Counted from the first letter of the stretch, positions 1 through 9,106 are shown. The stretch is DNA of 64,000 bases from Marinobacter alexandrii (GCF_005871205.1 NZ_SWKM01000013.1:310001-374000); one strand, 5' to 3'. Notes: generated from the sequence alone by a model not told the origin. Numbers and translations: made by a program.

Positions 1-596
1 ATGAAAAGGAATACCTGGTCACCGTCGACCGTCCGATCAACCGGGAGTTCGTGCAGGGCATGGCCAATGGCGTGCCGATCCTTGGAACGGTCACCAAGAA
101 GTGCAAGGTGCAGCAGGAATCCCGCTTCGTGTTCCGGATCACCCTGGTTCAGGGGCTGAATCGACAGATCCGCAGGATGTGTGAGCATTTCGGCTACGAG
201 GTAACGAAACTGGAGCGGGTCCGCATCATGAACGTCAGCCTGGGCGGTCTGCCCGTAGGCCAGTGGCGCGACCTCACCGACAAGGAACTGGCGGTGCTGT
301 TCGACGCCATCAAGAATTCTTCTTCCGAAGCACCGGCTGGCGCCCGGAGGCAAACCCGCATCCAGCCTGGCAACCAACCCGGCAAGAACAAGCCCGCCGG
401 TTCTGCACCAGGCAAACGCCCGGGTGGCAAACCCCGCAAACCTGGCGCCGGCCCCAAGCCCTCCAGCAAGCCTTCAGGCAGACCATCTGGCAAACCGCCT
501 GGAAAGCCTACGGGCAAACCCGCTGGCCGTCCGGGCTCCTCCGTCCCCGGACGGGGCAAGCCGAAAAAGCAGCGCCAGCGCAGCACCAAACGGTAG
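1..596 (+). CDS. rluF: 23S rRNA pseudouridine synthase RluF (3' part)
   Basis: This is the 3' part of an RluF-type pseudouridine synthase, which modifies 23S rRNA. The frame is open from base 3; the start and the catalytic Asp region lie upstream of the window. The visible part holds the family signature [17 protein letters not shown] followed by the [16 protein letters not shown] strand. After roughly residue 115 of the fragment the protein becomes a tail of about 80 residues rich in Lys, Pro, Gly and Arg (repeated GKP, GRP and GKPP units). This tail is probably disordered and basic, and could help RNA binding. RluF is preferred over RluB or RluE by overall feel of the core; the exact subfamily is less certain. 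Confidence 0.8.
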   Translation, partial: EKEYLVTVDRPINREFVQGMANGVPILGTVTKKCKVQQESRFVFRITLVQGLNRQIRRMCEHFGYEVTKLERVRIMNVSLGGLPVGQWRDLTDKELAVLFDAIKNSSSEAPAGARRQTRIQPGNQPGKNKPAGSAPGKRPGGKPRKPGAGPKPSSKPSGRPSGKPPGKPTGKPAGRPGSSVPGRGKPKKQRQRSTKR

Positions 597-610
597 CCGC
601 ACCGGCCTGA

Positions 611-2179
611 CTACTCTCCGCGCCAGTTCACGCTGTAAAGATCGTGCCGGCGATCCTGCAGATTCTTCACCGTGCCGCTGTTGCGCGCGGTGATCAGCAC
701 TTCCGGCCTCAGATCGGCGAACGCCACCGTTTCCACGTTGGGCTCGGTATCCGCAGCAATGCCGTCCCGGGCGAACGGGAAATCACAGGGGGTGAGAATG
801 CAGCTCTGGCCATACTGGATTTCCATGTTCGGCACATTGGGCAGGTTGCCGACGTTGCCGGACAGCACCACGTAGACCTGGTTTTCCACCGCCCTAGCCT
901 GGCAGCAATACCTCACCCGCAGATAACTCTGACGCTCATCGGTGCAGAACGGTACAAAGACAATCTGCACGCCCTGGTCCACCAGGTGACGGGTCAGCTC
1001 CGGGAATTCCGCATCGTAACAAATGAGCACACCAATGGGGCCGCAGTCGGTTTCAATGGCGCTAACCCGATTGCCACCCCGCACATTCCACCAGTAGGCC
1101 TCGTTTGGAGTCGGGTGGATCTTGGGCTGAGTAAACACCTGGCCATCGCGCAGGCACACGAATGCTGTGTTGTGCACGGTGCCGTCTTCTTCCCGCACCG
1201 GCGTGGAGCCGGCAATAATGTTGATGTTGTACCTGAGCGCCAGATCCCGCATCAGGTCGCGAAACCGGCCGGCATAGTGAGTGACCGCCGCAAACGCGTC
1301 GGCAGCGCTGCCATCCCGCCGTTCGATCGAGAGCAACTGAAGGGTGAACAGCTCCGGGAACACCACAAAGTCGCCTTTGTAGGTGGACACCACATCGACG
1401 AAATAACGAACGATGTCGCTGAATTCATCGAACGACGCCACCGGGCGCTGCTGATATTGCACCGTCCCTACCCGCACCGTGTCCGGCATACGCTTGCCAT
1501 AGCGCTTGGTTTTTTCTTTCAGGCCTGCCTGGGGCACTTTCGGGTTACGCCAGACCAAGTGAACCCCGTAGCCCAGGGAATCATGATCGGAATCCAGGTA
1601 GTGGGGGATGACCCCGTGGACTTCGAATCCATTATGAAGCTGAAACGACAGCACCGGATCGGACTGCTCCTTGGACTTGATGGCCTCGATGTAGGCCTGC
1701 ACCGAATCGTACTTTTTCAGCCGCTTACGCAGGGTTGGCAGTCGCCCGGCAAACACCACGCCCTGCAGGCCGAGCGTCTGGCACAGCTGCTTGCGCTCGT
1801 TGTATAGGCGCTCACCTATCCGATAACCGCGACATTCCGGGTCGACACACACTTCCATTCCGTAGAGCCAGTCGCCCTCCGGATCGTGGCGAGAGGCGTA
1901 GCCATTGCCGGTGATAGAGGTCCAGTCGTGGGGTGCCAAGGCAATATCACCGGCGATCCGGAAGGTCGCGCAGTAGCCCACTACCGTGTCTCCGAGCATG
2001 GCCACAAACTGGCCATCGGGGAAGGTATTGATCTGGCCGGTGAGAGGGCCCTTGGAGTAGCCGTACATGCCAGTGCCTTCGTAGACACGGCGACTCAGGG
2101 CGATAATTCCGGAAAGGTCAGACAGGGATGCATTACGCACGAACAGACGCTGATCGGGATCCGAAAACGGAGGACACAT
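611..2179 (-). CDS. GNAT acetyltransferase / carbon-nitrogen hydrolase fusion protein
   Basis: This is a two-domain protein of about 522 residues. The N-terminal part (about 10-200) is a GNAT acyltransferase with the acetyl-CoA loop region ECRGYRIGERLYNER. The C-terminal part (about 230-500) is a nitrilase-superfamily amidase. The catalytic triad is visible: Glu in FPELF (near residue 276), Lys in QPKIHP (near 353) and Cys in ICYDAEFPE (near 386). The substrate is unknown; family members hydrolyse amides or N-carbamoyl groups. I chose the ATG at 2179 because GAGG sits at normal spacing before it; a GTG at 2185 is too close. It runs convergent to rluF with a 14-base gap. Confidence 0.88.
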   Translation of the reverse strand: MCPPFSDPDQRLFVRNASLSDLSGIIALSRRVYEGTGMYGYSKGPLTGQINTFPDGQFVAMLGDTVVGYCATFRIAGDIALAPHDWTSITGNGYASRHDPEGDWLYGMEVCVDPECRGYRIGERLYNERKQLCQTLGLQGVVFAGRLPTLRKRLKKYDSVQAYIEAIKSKEQSDPVLSFQLHNGFEVHGVIPHYLDSDHDSLGYGVHLVWRNPKVPQAGLKEKTKRYGKRMPDTVRVGTVQYQQRPVASFDEFSDIVRYFVDVVSTYKGDFVVFPELFTLQLLSIERRDGSAADAFAAVTHYAGRFRDLMRDLALRYNINIIAGSTPVREEDGTVHNTAFVCLRDGQVFTQPKIHPTPNEAYWWNVRGGNRVSAIETDCGPIGVLICYDAEFPELTRHLVDQGVQIVFVPFCTDERQSYLRVRYCCQARAVENQVYVVLSGNVGNLPNVPNMEIQYGQSCILTPCDFPFARDGIAADTEPNVETVAFADLRPEVLITARNSGTVKNLQDRRHDLYSVNWRGE

Positions 2180-2237
2180 AAACACCTCAAAGAAGGCGCA
2201 GAAGTACCTTCATCTTTGGTGAGCCAAGCCAGTTTCG

Positions 2238-2780
2238 TCAAGGAGATTCGGTGAGGGGGAAACGCTCTACCACAGTGTAATCGGAGCCCCTGACGCCCTG
2301 GGTGCTTTGCAGCAGGACAAAGTCACGGACCGTCACGGCGCCAAATTCGTCCTCGCCGTGTTCGGCCAGCAGGGACTGCACTGAGCCTCGCTGCTTTTTA
2401 AAACGCGCCAGAGTGATGTGGGGTCTGAACGGGCGCTTCTCGAACGAGAACCCGAGAGAATTCAGGCGCTCTTTCAGGGTTGCGTGCAGAGCGATCAACG
2501 GCGCCTCAGGAGTAACGCCCGCCCAGAGGTTTCGGGGTGTCTCCGGCTGGCCAAAACAACCCAGCCCGCGGACGTGCAGATCAAACGGCGGCAGCGACAA
2601 ATCCCGCAAGGCCAGGCCGATGCCCGGTACGGTCTCTTTTTGCACATTACCGAGAAACAGCAGGGTCAGGTGCAGTTGCCCATCGCTCTGCCATCGGGCT
2701 CCGTCCACCGGCGCCTTGATGCACAGGAGCGCCTGCCTGACCGGCTCTGGCATCTCCAGGGCAAAGAACAGACGCTGCAT
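2238..2780 (-). CDS. thpR: RNA 2',3'-cyclic phosphodiesterase
   Basis: This is a 180-residue 2H phosphoesterase of the ThpR/LigT family, which opens 2',3'-cyclic phosphates on RNA. Both HxTx motifs are present: HLTL from His37 and HITL from His121, about 84 residues apart as expected for the two-lobed fold. The length is normal. Its start lies 5 bases after the stop of the upstream SDR gene, so the two are probably co-transcribed, although no functional link is obvious. Confidence 0.9.
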   Translation of the reverse strand: MQRLFFALEMPEPVRQALLCIKAPVDGARWQSDGQLHLTLLFLGNVQKETVPGIGLALRDLSLPPFDLHVRGLGCFGQPETPRNLWAGVTPEAPLIALHATLKERLNSLGFSFEKRPFRPHITLARFKKQRGSVQSLLAEHGEDEFGAVTVRDFVLLQSTQGVRGSDYTVVERFPLTESP

Positions 2781-2785
2781 TCGCG

Positions 2786-3544
2786 CTAACCCTCGTAGAT
2801 CATTTTGCGCACCATGCCGCCGTCGGCCACGAAGTTCTGTCCCGTAATGAAAGCGGCTTTGGGCGAGATCAGGTAGTCCACGAGCGCGGCGATATCATTG
2901 GGCACACCCACGCGCCCGGCCGGGTGCTGACGGTGGTCATCCTGAGTCAGCGGCGGTACGCCCTCGGAGCTGCCCTGATGGGCGCGGGTATCGATCCAGC
3001 CCGGGCTAATGCAGTTCACTCGAATCTCCGGCCCAAGGCTGACCGCCAGCGAGTGGGTCAACGCGACAATGCCCCCTTTGGTGGCGGCGTAGGCTTCGGT
3101 GTCTGGTTCGGATTGCAGGGCGCGGGTCGAGGCCATGTTGACGATGGCACCGCGGCTTTTTCTCAAATAAGGAACGGCGTGTTTGGTGACGAGAAAGGGG
3201 CCGGTCAGATTTACATTGAGGCGACGCTGCCAGTCTTCCAGGCTCAGGTCTTCGATGGGCCCGGTCTCCGGATCGGCAACACCGGCGTTGTTGATGACAG
3301 CATCCAGCTGACCACCCCACTCCAGCGTTACCTGCAGCAAGCGCTCAACATCGGCTTCCCGGGCAACATCGGCCGGGACAAACTTCAGCTGGCCGGAACC
3401 GGCTTGCGCAAGTTGCTCGCCAATCTGGGCGTCGGTGTCGCAGAACACCACACGCCAGCCTTGCTGCGCCAGGTACTGGACAATGCCGCGGCCGATACCC
3501 TTGGCGCCACCGGTCACCAGCGCGACTAGGTCAGATTGATTCAT
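2786..3544 (-). CDS. SDR family oxidoreductase
   Basis: This is a classical short-chain dehydrogenase of 252 residues. It has the cofactor motif TGGAKGIGRG near the N-terminus, the NNAG motif, and the active-site Ser in NMASTRA with Tyr and Lys in YAATKGG. An acidic residue after the second strand (FCDTDAQ) suggests NAD preference. The C-terminal ITGQNFVADGGM is typical. The substrate cannot be told from sequence. An AGGAGA ribosome site precedes the ATG. It is followed 5 bases later by thpR. Confidence 0.85.
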   Translation of the reverse strand: MNQSDLVALVTGGAKGIGRGIVQYLAQQGWRVVFCDTDAQIGEQLAQAGSGQLKFVPADVAREADVERLLQVTLEWGGQLDAVINNAGVADPETGPIEDLSLEDWQRRLNVNLTGPFLVTKHAVPYLRKSRGAIVNMASTRALQSEPDTEAYAATKGGIVALTHSLAVSLGPEIRVNCISPGWIDTRAHQGSSEGVPPLTQDDHRQHPAGRVGVPNDIAALVDYLISPKAAFITGQNFVADGGMVRKMIYEG

Positions 3545-3564
3545 TGTGGTCTCCTGAAACGACA

Positions 3565-3586
3565 GCTGCCGGGGTTTCCCGGCAGC
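3565..3586 (-). terminator. Hairpin between ohr and the SDR gene
   Basis: A perfect 9-bp GC-rich stem (GCTGCCGGG with CCCGGCAGC) around a GTTT loop lies between the ohr stop and the next start on the minus strand. On that strand only a short T-run follows, so it may be an inefficient terminator or a stabilising 3' hairpin. Confidence 0.4.
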
Positions 3587-3604
3587 CGCAAGCTCTCATT
3601 CAGT

Positions 3605-4033
3605 TTAGTCGACGCGCTTGAGGGTAACGTCGATATTGCCACGGGTAGCGTTGGAGTATGGACATACCTTGTGAGCTTCACCAATCAGCTGCTTGGCCTG
3701 GGCGTCATCCATGCCGGGCAGGCTGATGCGCAGCTCAACTTCAATACCAAAGCCGCCGGGAATCTGGCCAATGCCCACAACGCCTTCAATAGAGGCATCT
3801 TCCGGCATTGCCAGCTTGTCGCGACCGGCAACAAACTTCATGGCGCCGATAAAGCAGGCGGAATAACCCGCGGCGAACAGCTGCTCCGGGTTGGTGCCCT
3901 TGCCACCAGCTCCGCCCAGTTCCTTCGGTGTGGTCAGCTCCACATCCAGCACGCCGTCTGAGGAGACGGCGCGGCCATCACGACCACCAGTGGCTTCTGC
4001 CGAGGCGCGATAGACTACTTGTTCAATGGACAT
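3605..4033 (-). CDS. ohr: Organic hydroperoxide resistance protein
   Basis: This is an Ohr/OsmC-family thiol peroxidase of 142 residues that reduces organic hydroperoxides in the cytoplasm. Both redox cysteines are present: Cys60 in [12 protein letters not shown] and Cys124 in [13 protein letters not shown]. The conserved Arg and Glu surroundings ([13 protein letters not shown]) also fit Ohr rather than the shorter OsmC branch. I chose the ATG at 4033 because AAGGAGAG precedes it; a longer frame to 4066 has no ribosome site. No OhrR regulator is adjacent. Confidence 0.92.
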   Translation of the reverse strand: MSIEQVVYRASAEATGGRDGRAVSSDGVLDVELTTPKELGGAGGKGTNPEQLFAAGYSACFIGAMKFVAGRDKLAMPEDASIEGVVGIGQIPGGFGIEVELRISLPGMDDAQAKQLIGEAHKVCPYSNATRGNIDVTLKRVD

Positions 4034-4117
4034 AACACTCTCCTTGCTCTTCGTTGATGATGGCAACCCAAGATCAAACTCTCAGGCCTTGCCGGAATTC
4101 AGATGAGGATACAGACA

Positions 4118-4837
4118 TTACCCTAAGCCGTTGAGCTGGCTTTTTGGAGTCGGCCGCACCAGGATTTCGTTCACATCCACATGGGCCGGCTGCGAGACCG
4201 CGTACATGACCGCGTTGGCCACATCTTCGGGCTTCAGGGCATGTTCCGGTTGCTCGTCGAAAAACGGTGTATCGACCATGCCGGGTTCAATCAGGGTAAC
4301 GCGGATGCCGGAGCCACGAAGTTCCTCGCGTACGCCATAGCCAATCGCTGATACCGCCCACTTGGTGGCGCTGTACATGGAGCCGGGGATAGTCACCCGG
4401 CCGGCGGCCGAACCGGTCAGCAGCAGCTGGCCCTTGCTCTCCCTCAGCGCGGGCAGGCAGTGCTGGACGGTAAGGCCCACGCCGTAGATGTTGGTCAGGA
4501 TCATGTCTTTCCAGACCTCGGGATCGGCCTTGCTGAAGCCTCCGGGCTCTCCACCGCGACCGGCATTGGCGAACACCGCATCAATCTGGCCGAACTTGGC
4601 CAGCGCCGCATCCACCATAGCCTTCTGATCGCCGCTGTCCTGGACATCACACTGAACCGTCAACACCTGATCGCCGCCGCCGAGCTCCTTGCCCAACTCC
4701 TCCGCTAGTGCGTTGAGTTTGGCTTCGGACCGCGCCGCCAGCACCAGCCGGTAACCCTGCTTTGCGGCTGCCCGTGCCGTGGCGGCGCCAATGCCCGAGG
4801 ATGCACCTGTGATGAGCATAACTGGCTGATTGGCCAT
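4118..4837 (-). CDS. SDR family NAD(P)-dependent oxidoreductase
   Basis: This is a classical SDR of 239 residues with the cofactor loop TGASSGIGAA, an Arg in the next strand (LAARSEAK) that favours NADPH, NAG at the fourth strand, and the active-site Ser in TGSAAG with YSATKWA. The sequence resembles the YdfG-like branch, which acts on serine-type 3-hydroxy acids and small carbonyls, but the substrate is not certain. A GGGAGAAAAGG ribosome site lies upstream. It stands between ohr and a DUF2007 gene, all on the minus strand. Confidence 0.83.
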   Translation of the reverse strand: MANQPVMLITGASSGIGAATARAAAKQGYRLVLAARSEAKLNALAEELGKELGGGDQVLTVQCDVQDSGDQKAMVDAALAKFGQIDAVFANAGRGGEPGGFSKADPEVWKDMILTNIYGVGLTVQHCLPALRESKGQLLLTGSAAGRVTIPGSMYSATKWAVSAIGYGVREELRGSGIRVTLIEPGMVDTPFFDEQPEHALKPEDVANAVMYAVSQPAHVDVNEILVRPTPKSQLNGLG

Positions 4838-4926
4838 AAACCTTTTCTCCCATGTGATGAACGTGTTGAAGAGACTACGGCCGCAGGAGCGCGACCGATC
4901 AGTGATGCGTCAAAGACAGGGCGAAA

Positions 4927-5244
4927 TCAGTAGGCGTTGATCAGAACAACCGCGACCACAGCGAGCGCCAGCAAAAACCAGCGGGCGTAAAAATCCGGTT
5001 TGTCGTCACCTTCATCGGACGCAACGGCGGCATGTCCGCCCGACTCGTACTCCCGCACCAGTTCCCGGGCACGATACAGATCATCGTCGTCAACATGGAC
5101 ATTACTGAAGCCAGCGGCGCCGATTTCGCCCATGGCTCCCTGCAGGTAATGCCCGCCCACGTGGGCCTCAATACCGTTGGCATTGAGGTATCCGGCAACA
5201 ATATGGGCTTCGGTGATATCCCTGGCCCGGTAAGCTATTTGCAT
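4927..5244 (-). CDS. DUF2007 domain membrane-anchored protein
   Basis: This is a small protein of 105 residues. Residues 1-65 form a DUF2007 (GlnB-like fold) domain, recognisable by the opening MQIAYRARDITEAHIVAGYL and the Asp-rich VHVDDDDLYRARELV. A single hydrophobic helix at the very C-terminus (WFLLALAVVAVVLINAY) should anchor it in the inner membrane. The function of the family is unknown. The ATG at 5244 follows GAAGGAG at good spacing; the frame extends 13 codons further up without support. Confidence 0.75.
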   Translation of the reverse strand: MQIAYRARDITEAHIVAGYLNANGIEAHVGGHYLQGAMGEIGAAGFSNVHVDDDDLYRARELVREYESGGHAAVASDEGDDKPDFYARWFLLALAVVAVVLINAY

Positions 5245-5353
5245 CGCCCTACTCCTTCTGTGATCTTTGAGGGCAGCACCCACCCTGAACAGCGGGTATT
5301 ATTTGAAGGATAGTTCGACCCCGCGTACGGGGCCAATCTGAGACGGACCGCCC

Positions 5354-6439
5354 ATGCTCTGGTTTTTCCTGGCCATCATTGTTCTCTTTATCATTACGAC
5401 CCTGGTGCTGTTCAGGGTTGAAGACCTGTCGCACCTCGACCAGCACGATCACCCGATTCGGGAGGGCTCCCCAAGCGAGGCCCACCACGAGGTCCTTGGC
5501 AGGATCCGGGAACTCGGCCAAAGTTCCCGGGGACTTAGAGGCAAGGCCCGCCTGGCCGCCTTGCGCAAACACATGGATGGGTTGAGTGAGGGCCTGGACC
5601 TGCAGGCCGAATTCCGGGCCAATGAGGAGCCCAGAGGCGAATGGGTGTTGGCATCCGGCGCCGATCCTCGCCGTCGCATCCTTTACATCCATGGCGGCGC
5701 CTGGGCCGCGGGAAGCCCCAAGAGCCATCGGGGCATTACCGACCGTTTGTCTCACCTGGCCAACGCAGCCGTGTTCGCAGTGGATTACCGGCTGATGCCA
5801 GAAAACCGTTATATGGATGGCGTGCGCGATTGCCGCAAAGCCTACACCTGGCTGCTGAAGCATGGGCCGGACGGCCCCGGAGACGCCTCATTCATGGTGG
5901 TGGCTGGGGATTCCGCGGGTGGCAGTCACACCCTCGGCTTGCTGGCCTGGATTCGCGATAACGGGCTACCCCAGGCCGATGCGGCCGTGGCGCTGTCACC
6001 GTCCACCGACCTGACCCTTACCGCGCCCAGCAATCGTGACAACATTCGCACCGACCCTCTGCTGGGGCCGGCCTTTGGCGGCCTGTCACGAATTCCCCTG
6101 CCGGTCATCTGGTGGGCTACCCTGGCGGCTTTTCGGGTTTCTCCCGCCAGTGCGGTGGCCTCCCCGGTACGGGGAGATCTTCGCAATCTGCCGCCCATTC
6201 TGATTCACGCCAGCGACAGCGAGATGTTACTGGACAATGCCCGGCGCTATACCGCCAAGGCCCAGGCCGAAGGCTCTCCGGTGGAACTGCATACCTGGCC
6301 CGGCATGGTCCATGTCTGGCACATCTTTGTGTCTTTGCTGCCAGAAGCGGACGAAGCCTTCGAGGACATCGAGGAGTTTTTGCAGAAAGTAGAAGCCGGT
6401 CGCACCCCTGCTCAGCCCCCTCAGACGGCTCAGACCTGA
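5354..6439 (+). CDS. Alpha/beta hydrolase (HSL-type esterase)
   Basis: This is a 361-residue hydrolase of the hormone-sensitive-lipase family. The oxyanion motif HGGAW is at 113-117 and the nucleophile elbow GDSAGG at 185-190 (Ser187). A candidate Asp (HASDSEMLL) and His (GMVHVWH) follow at suitable spacing. Residues 1-20 form a hydrophobic helix, so it is probably membrane-anchored. Such enzymes hydrolyse short acyl esters; the substrate is unknown. Its last 10 bases overlap the end of arfB on the other strand. Confidence 0.85.
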   Translation: MLWFFLAIIVLFIITTLVLFRVEDLSHLDQHDHPIREGSPSEAHHEVLGRIRELGQSSRGLRGKARLAALRKHMDGLSEGLDLQAEFRANEEPRGEWVLASGADPRRRILYIHGGAWAAGSPKSHRGITDRLSHLANAAVFAVDYRLMPENRYMDGVRDCRKAYTWLLKHGPDGPGDASFMVVAGDSAGGSHTLGLLAWIRDNGLPQADAAVALSPSTDLTLTAPSNRDNIRTDPLLGPAFGGLSRIPLPVIWWATLAAFRVSPASAVASPVRGDLRNLPPILIHASDSEMLLDNARRYTAKAQAEGSPVELHTWPGMVHVWHIFVSLLPEADEAFEDIEEFLQKVEAGRTPAQPPQTAQT

Positions 6440-6843
6440 ACTTTACCGCGCAAAGACTTGGTTTTGCCTTTCTGGGTTTTGCGATCGACCCGTTTGCGCT
6501 GGGCTGAGCGGGATGGCTTGGTAGGACGACGTGCCTTTACCGGTTTCACCGCCTCGAGGATCAGGTCTTTCAGCCTTTTCAGGGCGTCTTCCTTGTTCAG
6601 CTCGAGAGTTCGGAAGGACTGTGCTTTGATAATGAGAATGCCGTCCTTGCTGATGCGCTGGTCATTCAGCGACATCAGCCGTTCCTTGTAGAACGGCGGC
6701 AGGCTGGAGTGCAGAATATCAAACCTCAGGTGAACGGCAGACGCGACTTTATTCACGTTCTGGCCGCCGGCTCCCTGGGCACGGATCTGGGTGATATCGA
6801 TCTCCCAGTCAGCAATTTCAACAGCATTAGACAGTTTTAGCAT
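6430..6843 (-). CDS. arfB: Alternative ribosome-rescue factor ArfB
   Basis: This is a 137-residue peptidyl-tRNA hydrolase of the ArfB/YaeJ family, which releases stalled ribosomes on non-stop mRNA. The catalytic GGQ is at residues 26-28 within RAQGAGGQNVNKV. The basic tail (KARRPTKPSRSAQRKRVDRKTQKG and on) inserts in the mRNA channel in the known structures. The length and layout match E. coli ArfB (140 residues) rather than a full release factor. It runs convergent to the esterase gene. Confidence 0.93.
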   Translation of the reverse strand: MLKLSNAVEIADWEIDITQIRAQGAGGQNVNKVASAVHLRFDILHSSLPPFYKERLMSLNDQRISKDGILIIKAQSFRTLELNKEDALKRLKDLILEAVKPVKARRPTKPSRSAQRKRVDRKTQKGKTKSLRGKVQV

Positions 6844-7020
6844 GGGCCAAGGATAACAAATCCCGGGCCTTAAGACCTCGAAAACAGAACGCGCCCAATG
6901 TCTACTGGGTCACTGTAGTATCCCGCTAATACCCGCTGCTCCAGAGGCGCTGCTATGGTTTTCCAAGCCGCGCCCGAGGCTTTGCCGGCTGCTCTGACTA
7001 ACAAACACAAGGAGAGACAC

Positions 7021-7590
7021 ATGAGCGGGAAAAAGATTCTGATGATTACCGGTGACTTCACCGAAGACTACGAAACCATGGTGCCATTCCAGGCGCTGCA
7101 GGCTGTCGGCCACACGGTTCATGCGGTATGCCCGGACAAGAAAGCCGGTGACACCGTGGCGACCGCCATCCACGATTTCGAAGGCGACCAGACCTACACC
7201 GAAAAGCCAGGCCACCGCTTTGCCCTGAACGCCGATTTCGACGGCGTAGACCCGGCGGACTATGACGCGCTGGTTGTTCCGGGCGGCCGGGCACCGGAAT
7301 ACCTGCGATTGAACAAAGAGGTGCAGAGCCTGGTTCGACACTTCTTTGAAACCGAAAAGCCAGTCGCCGCCATCTGCCACGGCGCCCAACTGCTGGCCGC
7401 CGCCAATGTACTGGAAGGTCGCAAGTGCTCAGCCTACCCCGCCTGCCAGCCAGAGGTGGAACTGGCCGGTGGCAGCTTTGCCAGCATTGAGGTTGATCAA
7501 GCGGTGACCGATGGTAATCTGGTGACAGCTCCGGCATGGCCGGCCCATCCGGCCTGGCTGGCCCAGTTCTTCATACTGCTGGACAAGTAA
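7021..7590 (+). CDS. DJ-1/PfpI family protein
   Basis: This protein of 189 residues belongs to the DJ-1/PfpI (class I glutamine amidotransferase-like) superfamily. The nucleophile Cys119 lies in the elbow motif [10 protein letters not shown], and the acidic partner loop [10 protein letters not shown] is present. Members act as deglycases, chaperones or stress hydrolases. The ATG at 7021 is preceded by AAGGAGAG; the frame extends upstream to 6955 but the added residues look non-conserved. A GC-rich hairpin follows the stop. Confidence 0.88.
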   Translation: MSGKKILMITGDFTEDYETMVPFQALQAVGHTVHAVCPDKKAGDTVATAIHDFEGDQTYTEKPGHRFALNADFDGVDPADYDALVVPGGRAPEYLRLNKEVQSLVRHFFETEKPVAAICHGAQLLAAANVLEGRKCSAYPACQPEVELAGGSFASIEVDQAVTDGNLVTAPAWPAHPAWLAQFFILLDK

Positions 7591-7600
7591 ACCGGCTGAA

Positions 7601-7620
7601 GGCCGGGCATCAGCCCGGCC
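7601..7620 (+). terminator. GC-rich hairpin after the DJ-1/PfpI gene
   Basis: A perfect 8-bp stem (GGCCGGGC with GCCCGGCC) with an ATCA loop begins 10 bases after the stop codon. Only TTA follows, so it is a weak intrinsic terminator or an attenuator before the next gene, which starts about 20 bases later. Confidence 0.45.
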
Positions 7621-7642
7621 TTACCCAGACAGGAGGTCCACC

Positions 7643-8023
7643 ATGTGCAAACTGTTCGTCAACGCCGATCCCGAGCTGTGGGTCAGCAAAACCCACTCGT
7701 TGCGCATTGATGGGATGGTGACCAGCGTGCGAATGGAGAATACCTTCTGGAATGTGCTCGGAGAACTGGCAGAGCGGGATGGCATGAACCTGCCCCAAAT
7801 GATTACCCGCCTGTACCACGAATCCATCGATGCCGGGCACGATCTGGGCAACTTCACCTCATTCCTGCGGGTGTGCGCCATGCGCTATCTGGCACTGCAG
7901 TTGAGCGGTGACATCCCCCGGGATACCCGAGTGCCCATCGCCACGCTTGATGCCGACCGCATCCTCGAGAAATCCGCCGGAGCGCATCTGACTGGCAAGT
8001 CTCCGAGCAATTCAACTCATTAA
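7643..8023 (+). CDS. Ribbon-helix-helix domain protein
   Basis: This is a small protein of 126 residues. The opening MCKLFVNADPELW and the segment KTHSLRIDGMVTSVRMENTF followed by a helical stretch match the RHH_4-type ribbon-helix-helix family, presumed DNA-binding. It could be a transcriptional regulator, but no target is visible. AGGAGG lies at ideal spacing before the ATG. It sits downstream of the PfpI gene behind a hairpin, so it may be partly co-expressed. Confidence 0.75.
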   Translation: MCKLFVNADPELWVSKTHSLRIDGMVTSVRMENTFWNVLGELAERDGMNLPQMITRLYHESIDAGHDLGNFTSFLRVCAMRYLALQLSGDIPRDTRVPIATLDADRILEKSAGAHLTGKSPSNSTH

Positions 8024-8097
8024 CACGGAACCGTAACCTGACATCCGGCGCATTCAGTAATAAGGTTGGGCCAGATTCAGTTGCCCGGAGTCGGTGA

Positions 8098-8595
8098 ATG
8101 CCCCTCAAGCTCAGACAAACCCTCATTCTGCTGGTACTGGCGTTCGTGCTGGGAGGCTGTGCCAGCAACCAGAACCTGCGCACGGAGCACGAAAGCCAGC
8201 CCGTTCCGGTTGATGCAGGGCCCACTTCCGAAAAGACTGACAAGCTATGGCAGGTCTATGAGCGCTATGTGGGGGTCCCCTACGAGTACGGCGGCACCTC
8301 AGCCGACGGTTTCGACTGTTCCGGCTTTATCACCACGGCTTTTCGGGAAGGACTGGACCAGCATTTACCGCGGACAACGTCGCAAATGCTCCGGCATGGC
8401 AAGGTGGTTGCGCCCAGCGAGATTCAACCGGGCGACCTGGTGTTCTTTCGGATTAGTGGCAAGGAGCAGCACGCGGGCATTTATATGGGTGGCAATCACT
8501 TCATGCACGCCTCGACGTCTATTGGCGTGACGCTGTCAGAACTAGACGGCTATTACTGGAAAGACCGCTTCACCCAGGCCCGTCGGTTCGACTGA
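8098..8595 (+). CDS. NlpC/P60 family lipoprotein (Spr-like peptidase)
   Basis: This is a 165-residue cell-wall peptidase precursor. A lipoprotein signal ends at LGGCASN with Cys21. The NlpC/P60 domain (about 47-160) has the nucleophile Cys74 in GFDCSGF and the catalytic His125 in KEQHAGIYMG, with further His at GGNHFMHAS. It is expected to be an outer-membrane lipoprotein that cuts murein cross-links, like E. coli MepS (Spr) or NlpC. The length is usual for the family. Confidence 0.9.
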   Translation: MPLKLRQTLILLVLAFVLGGCASNQNLRTEHESQPVPVDAGPTSEKTDKLWQVYERYVGVPYEYGGTSADGFDCSGFITTAFREGLDQHLPRTTSQMLRHGKVVAPSEIQPGDLVFFRISGKEQHAGIYMGGNHFMHASTSIGVTLSELDGYYWKDRFTQARRFD

Positions 8596-8635
8596 GGCCA
8601 ACGCGCACTGGGTTCCGGCATTGTTTTTCGTTTCA

Positions 8636-9106
8636 CTACCGTTTCTTGCGGACGTACAGCACCTTATGAACCCTGGCGACCAGCTCTCCGCTTTCATCCA
8701 GGATGTCGATGTCCCATTCGGGGAGGTGTTTGTCGCCGCCTTCAGTCATGCGTCGGATTTCTTCCACCCGCTCGTCGGTCAGATCGAAGTGGGCCCGGAC
8801 CGTGCCCTTTCCGGGCCGGATGAAATCGATAGTCGCTGACTTGTCCCACACGATGTAGTCCTTGCCGAGACGGCGCATGAGCAACAGCATATACAAGGGA
8901 TCAGCCATACTGTAGAGCGAACCGCCAAAGTGCGTGCCTACGTAGTTGGTGTTGTACCAGTGCTGTCGTAGCTCGACGGTTGCCGCGCTGAAATCCTCTG
9001 CAACGTCAGTGACCTTGATGCCAGCACCCAGATAGGGCGCGAAGGTTGAGAGCATTCGGCGCAAGGCACCTGCGCTGGCGAACCACTGGCGAATTTTTCT
9101 GTTCAT
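8636..9106 (-). CDS. DUF4442 hotdog-fold thioesterase-like protein
   Basis: This is a 156-residue protein of the DUF4442 family, a hotdog-fold branch related to PaaI/YiiD thioesterases. Typical features are VELRQHWYNTNYVGTHFGGSLYSMADP (here the usual hotdog Asn-His-Gly helix start) and the central DFIRPGKGTVRAHF strand. Family members probably act on acyl-CoA or acyl-ACP, but none here can be proven. It is transcribed away from the NlpC gene's 3' end (convergent). Confidence 0.8.
   Translation of the reverse strand: MNRKIRQWFASAGALRRMLSTFAPYLGAGIKVTDVAEDFSAATVELRQHWYNTNYVGTHFGGSLYSMADPLYMLLLMRRLGKDYIVWDKSATIDFIRPGKGTVRAHFDLTDERVEEIRRMTEGGDKHLPEWDIDILDESGELVARVHKVLYVRKKR

Noticed and set aside
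644..1807. Long frame opposite the GNAT/nitrilase gene
   Set aside because: The opposite strand encodes a clear two-domain enzyme with catalytic residues; this frame has no ribosome site or recognisable family and is a shadow of GC-rich codon use.
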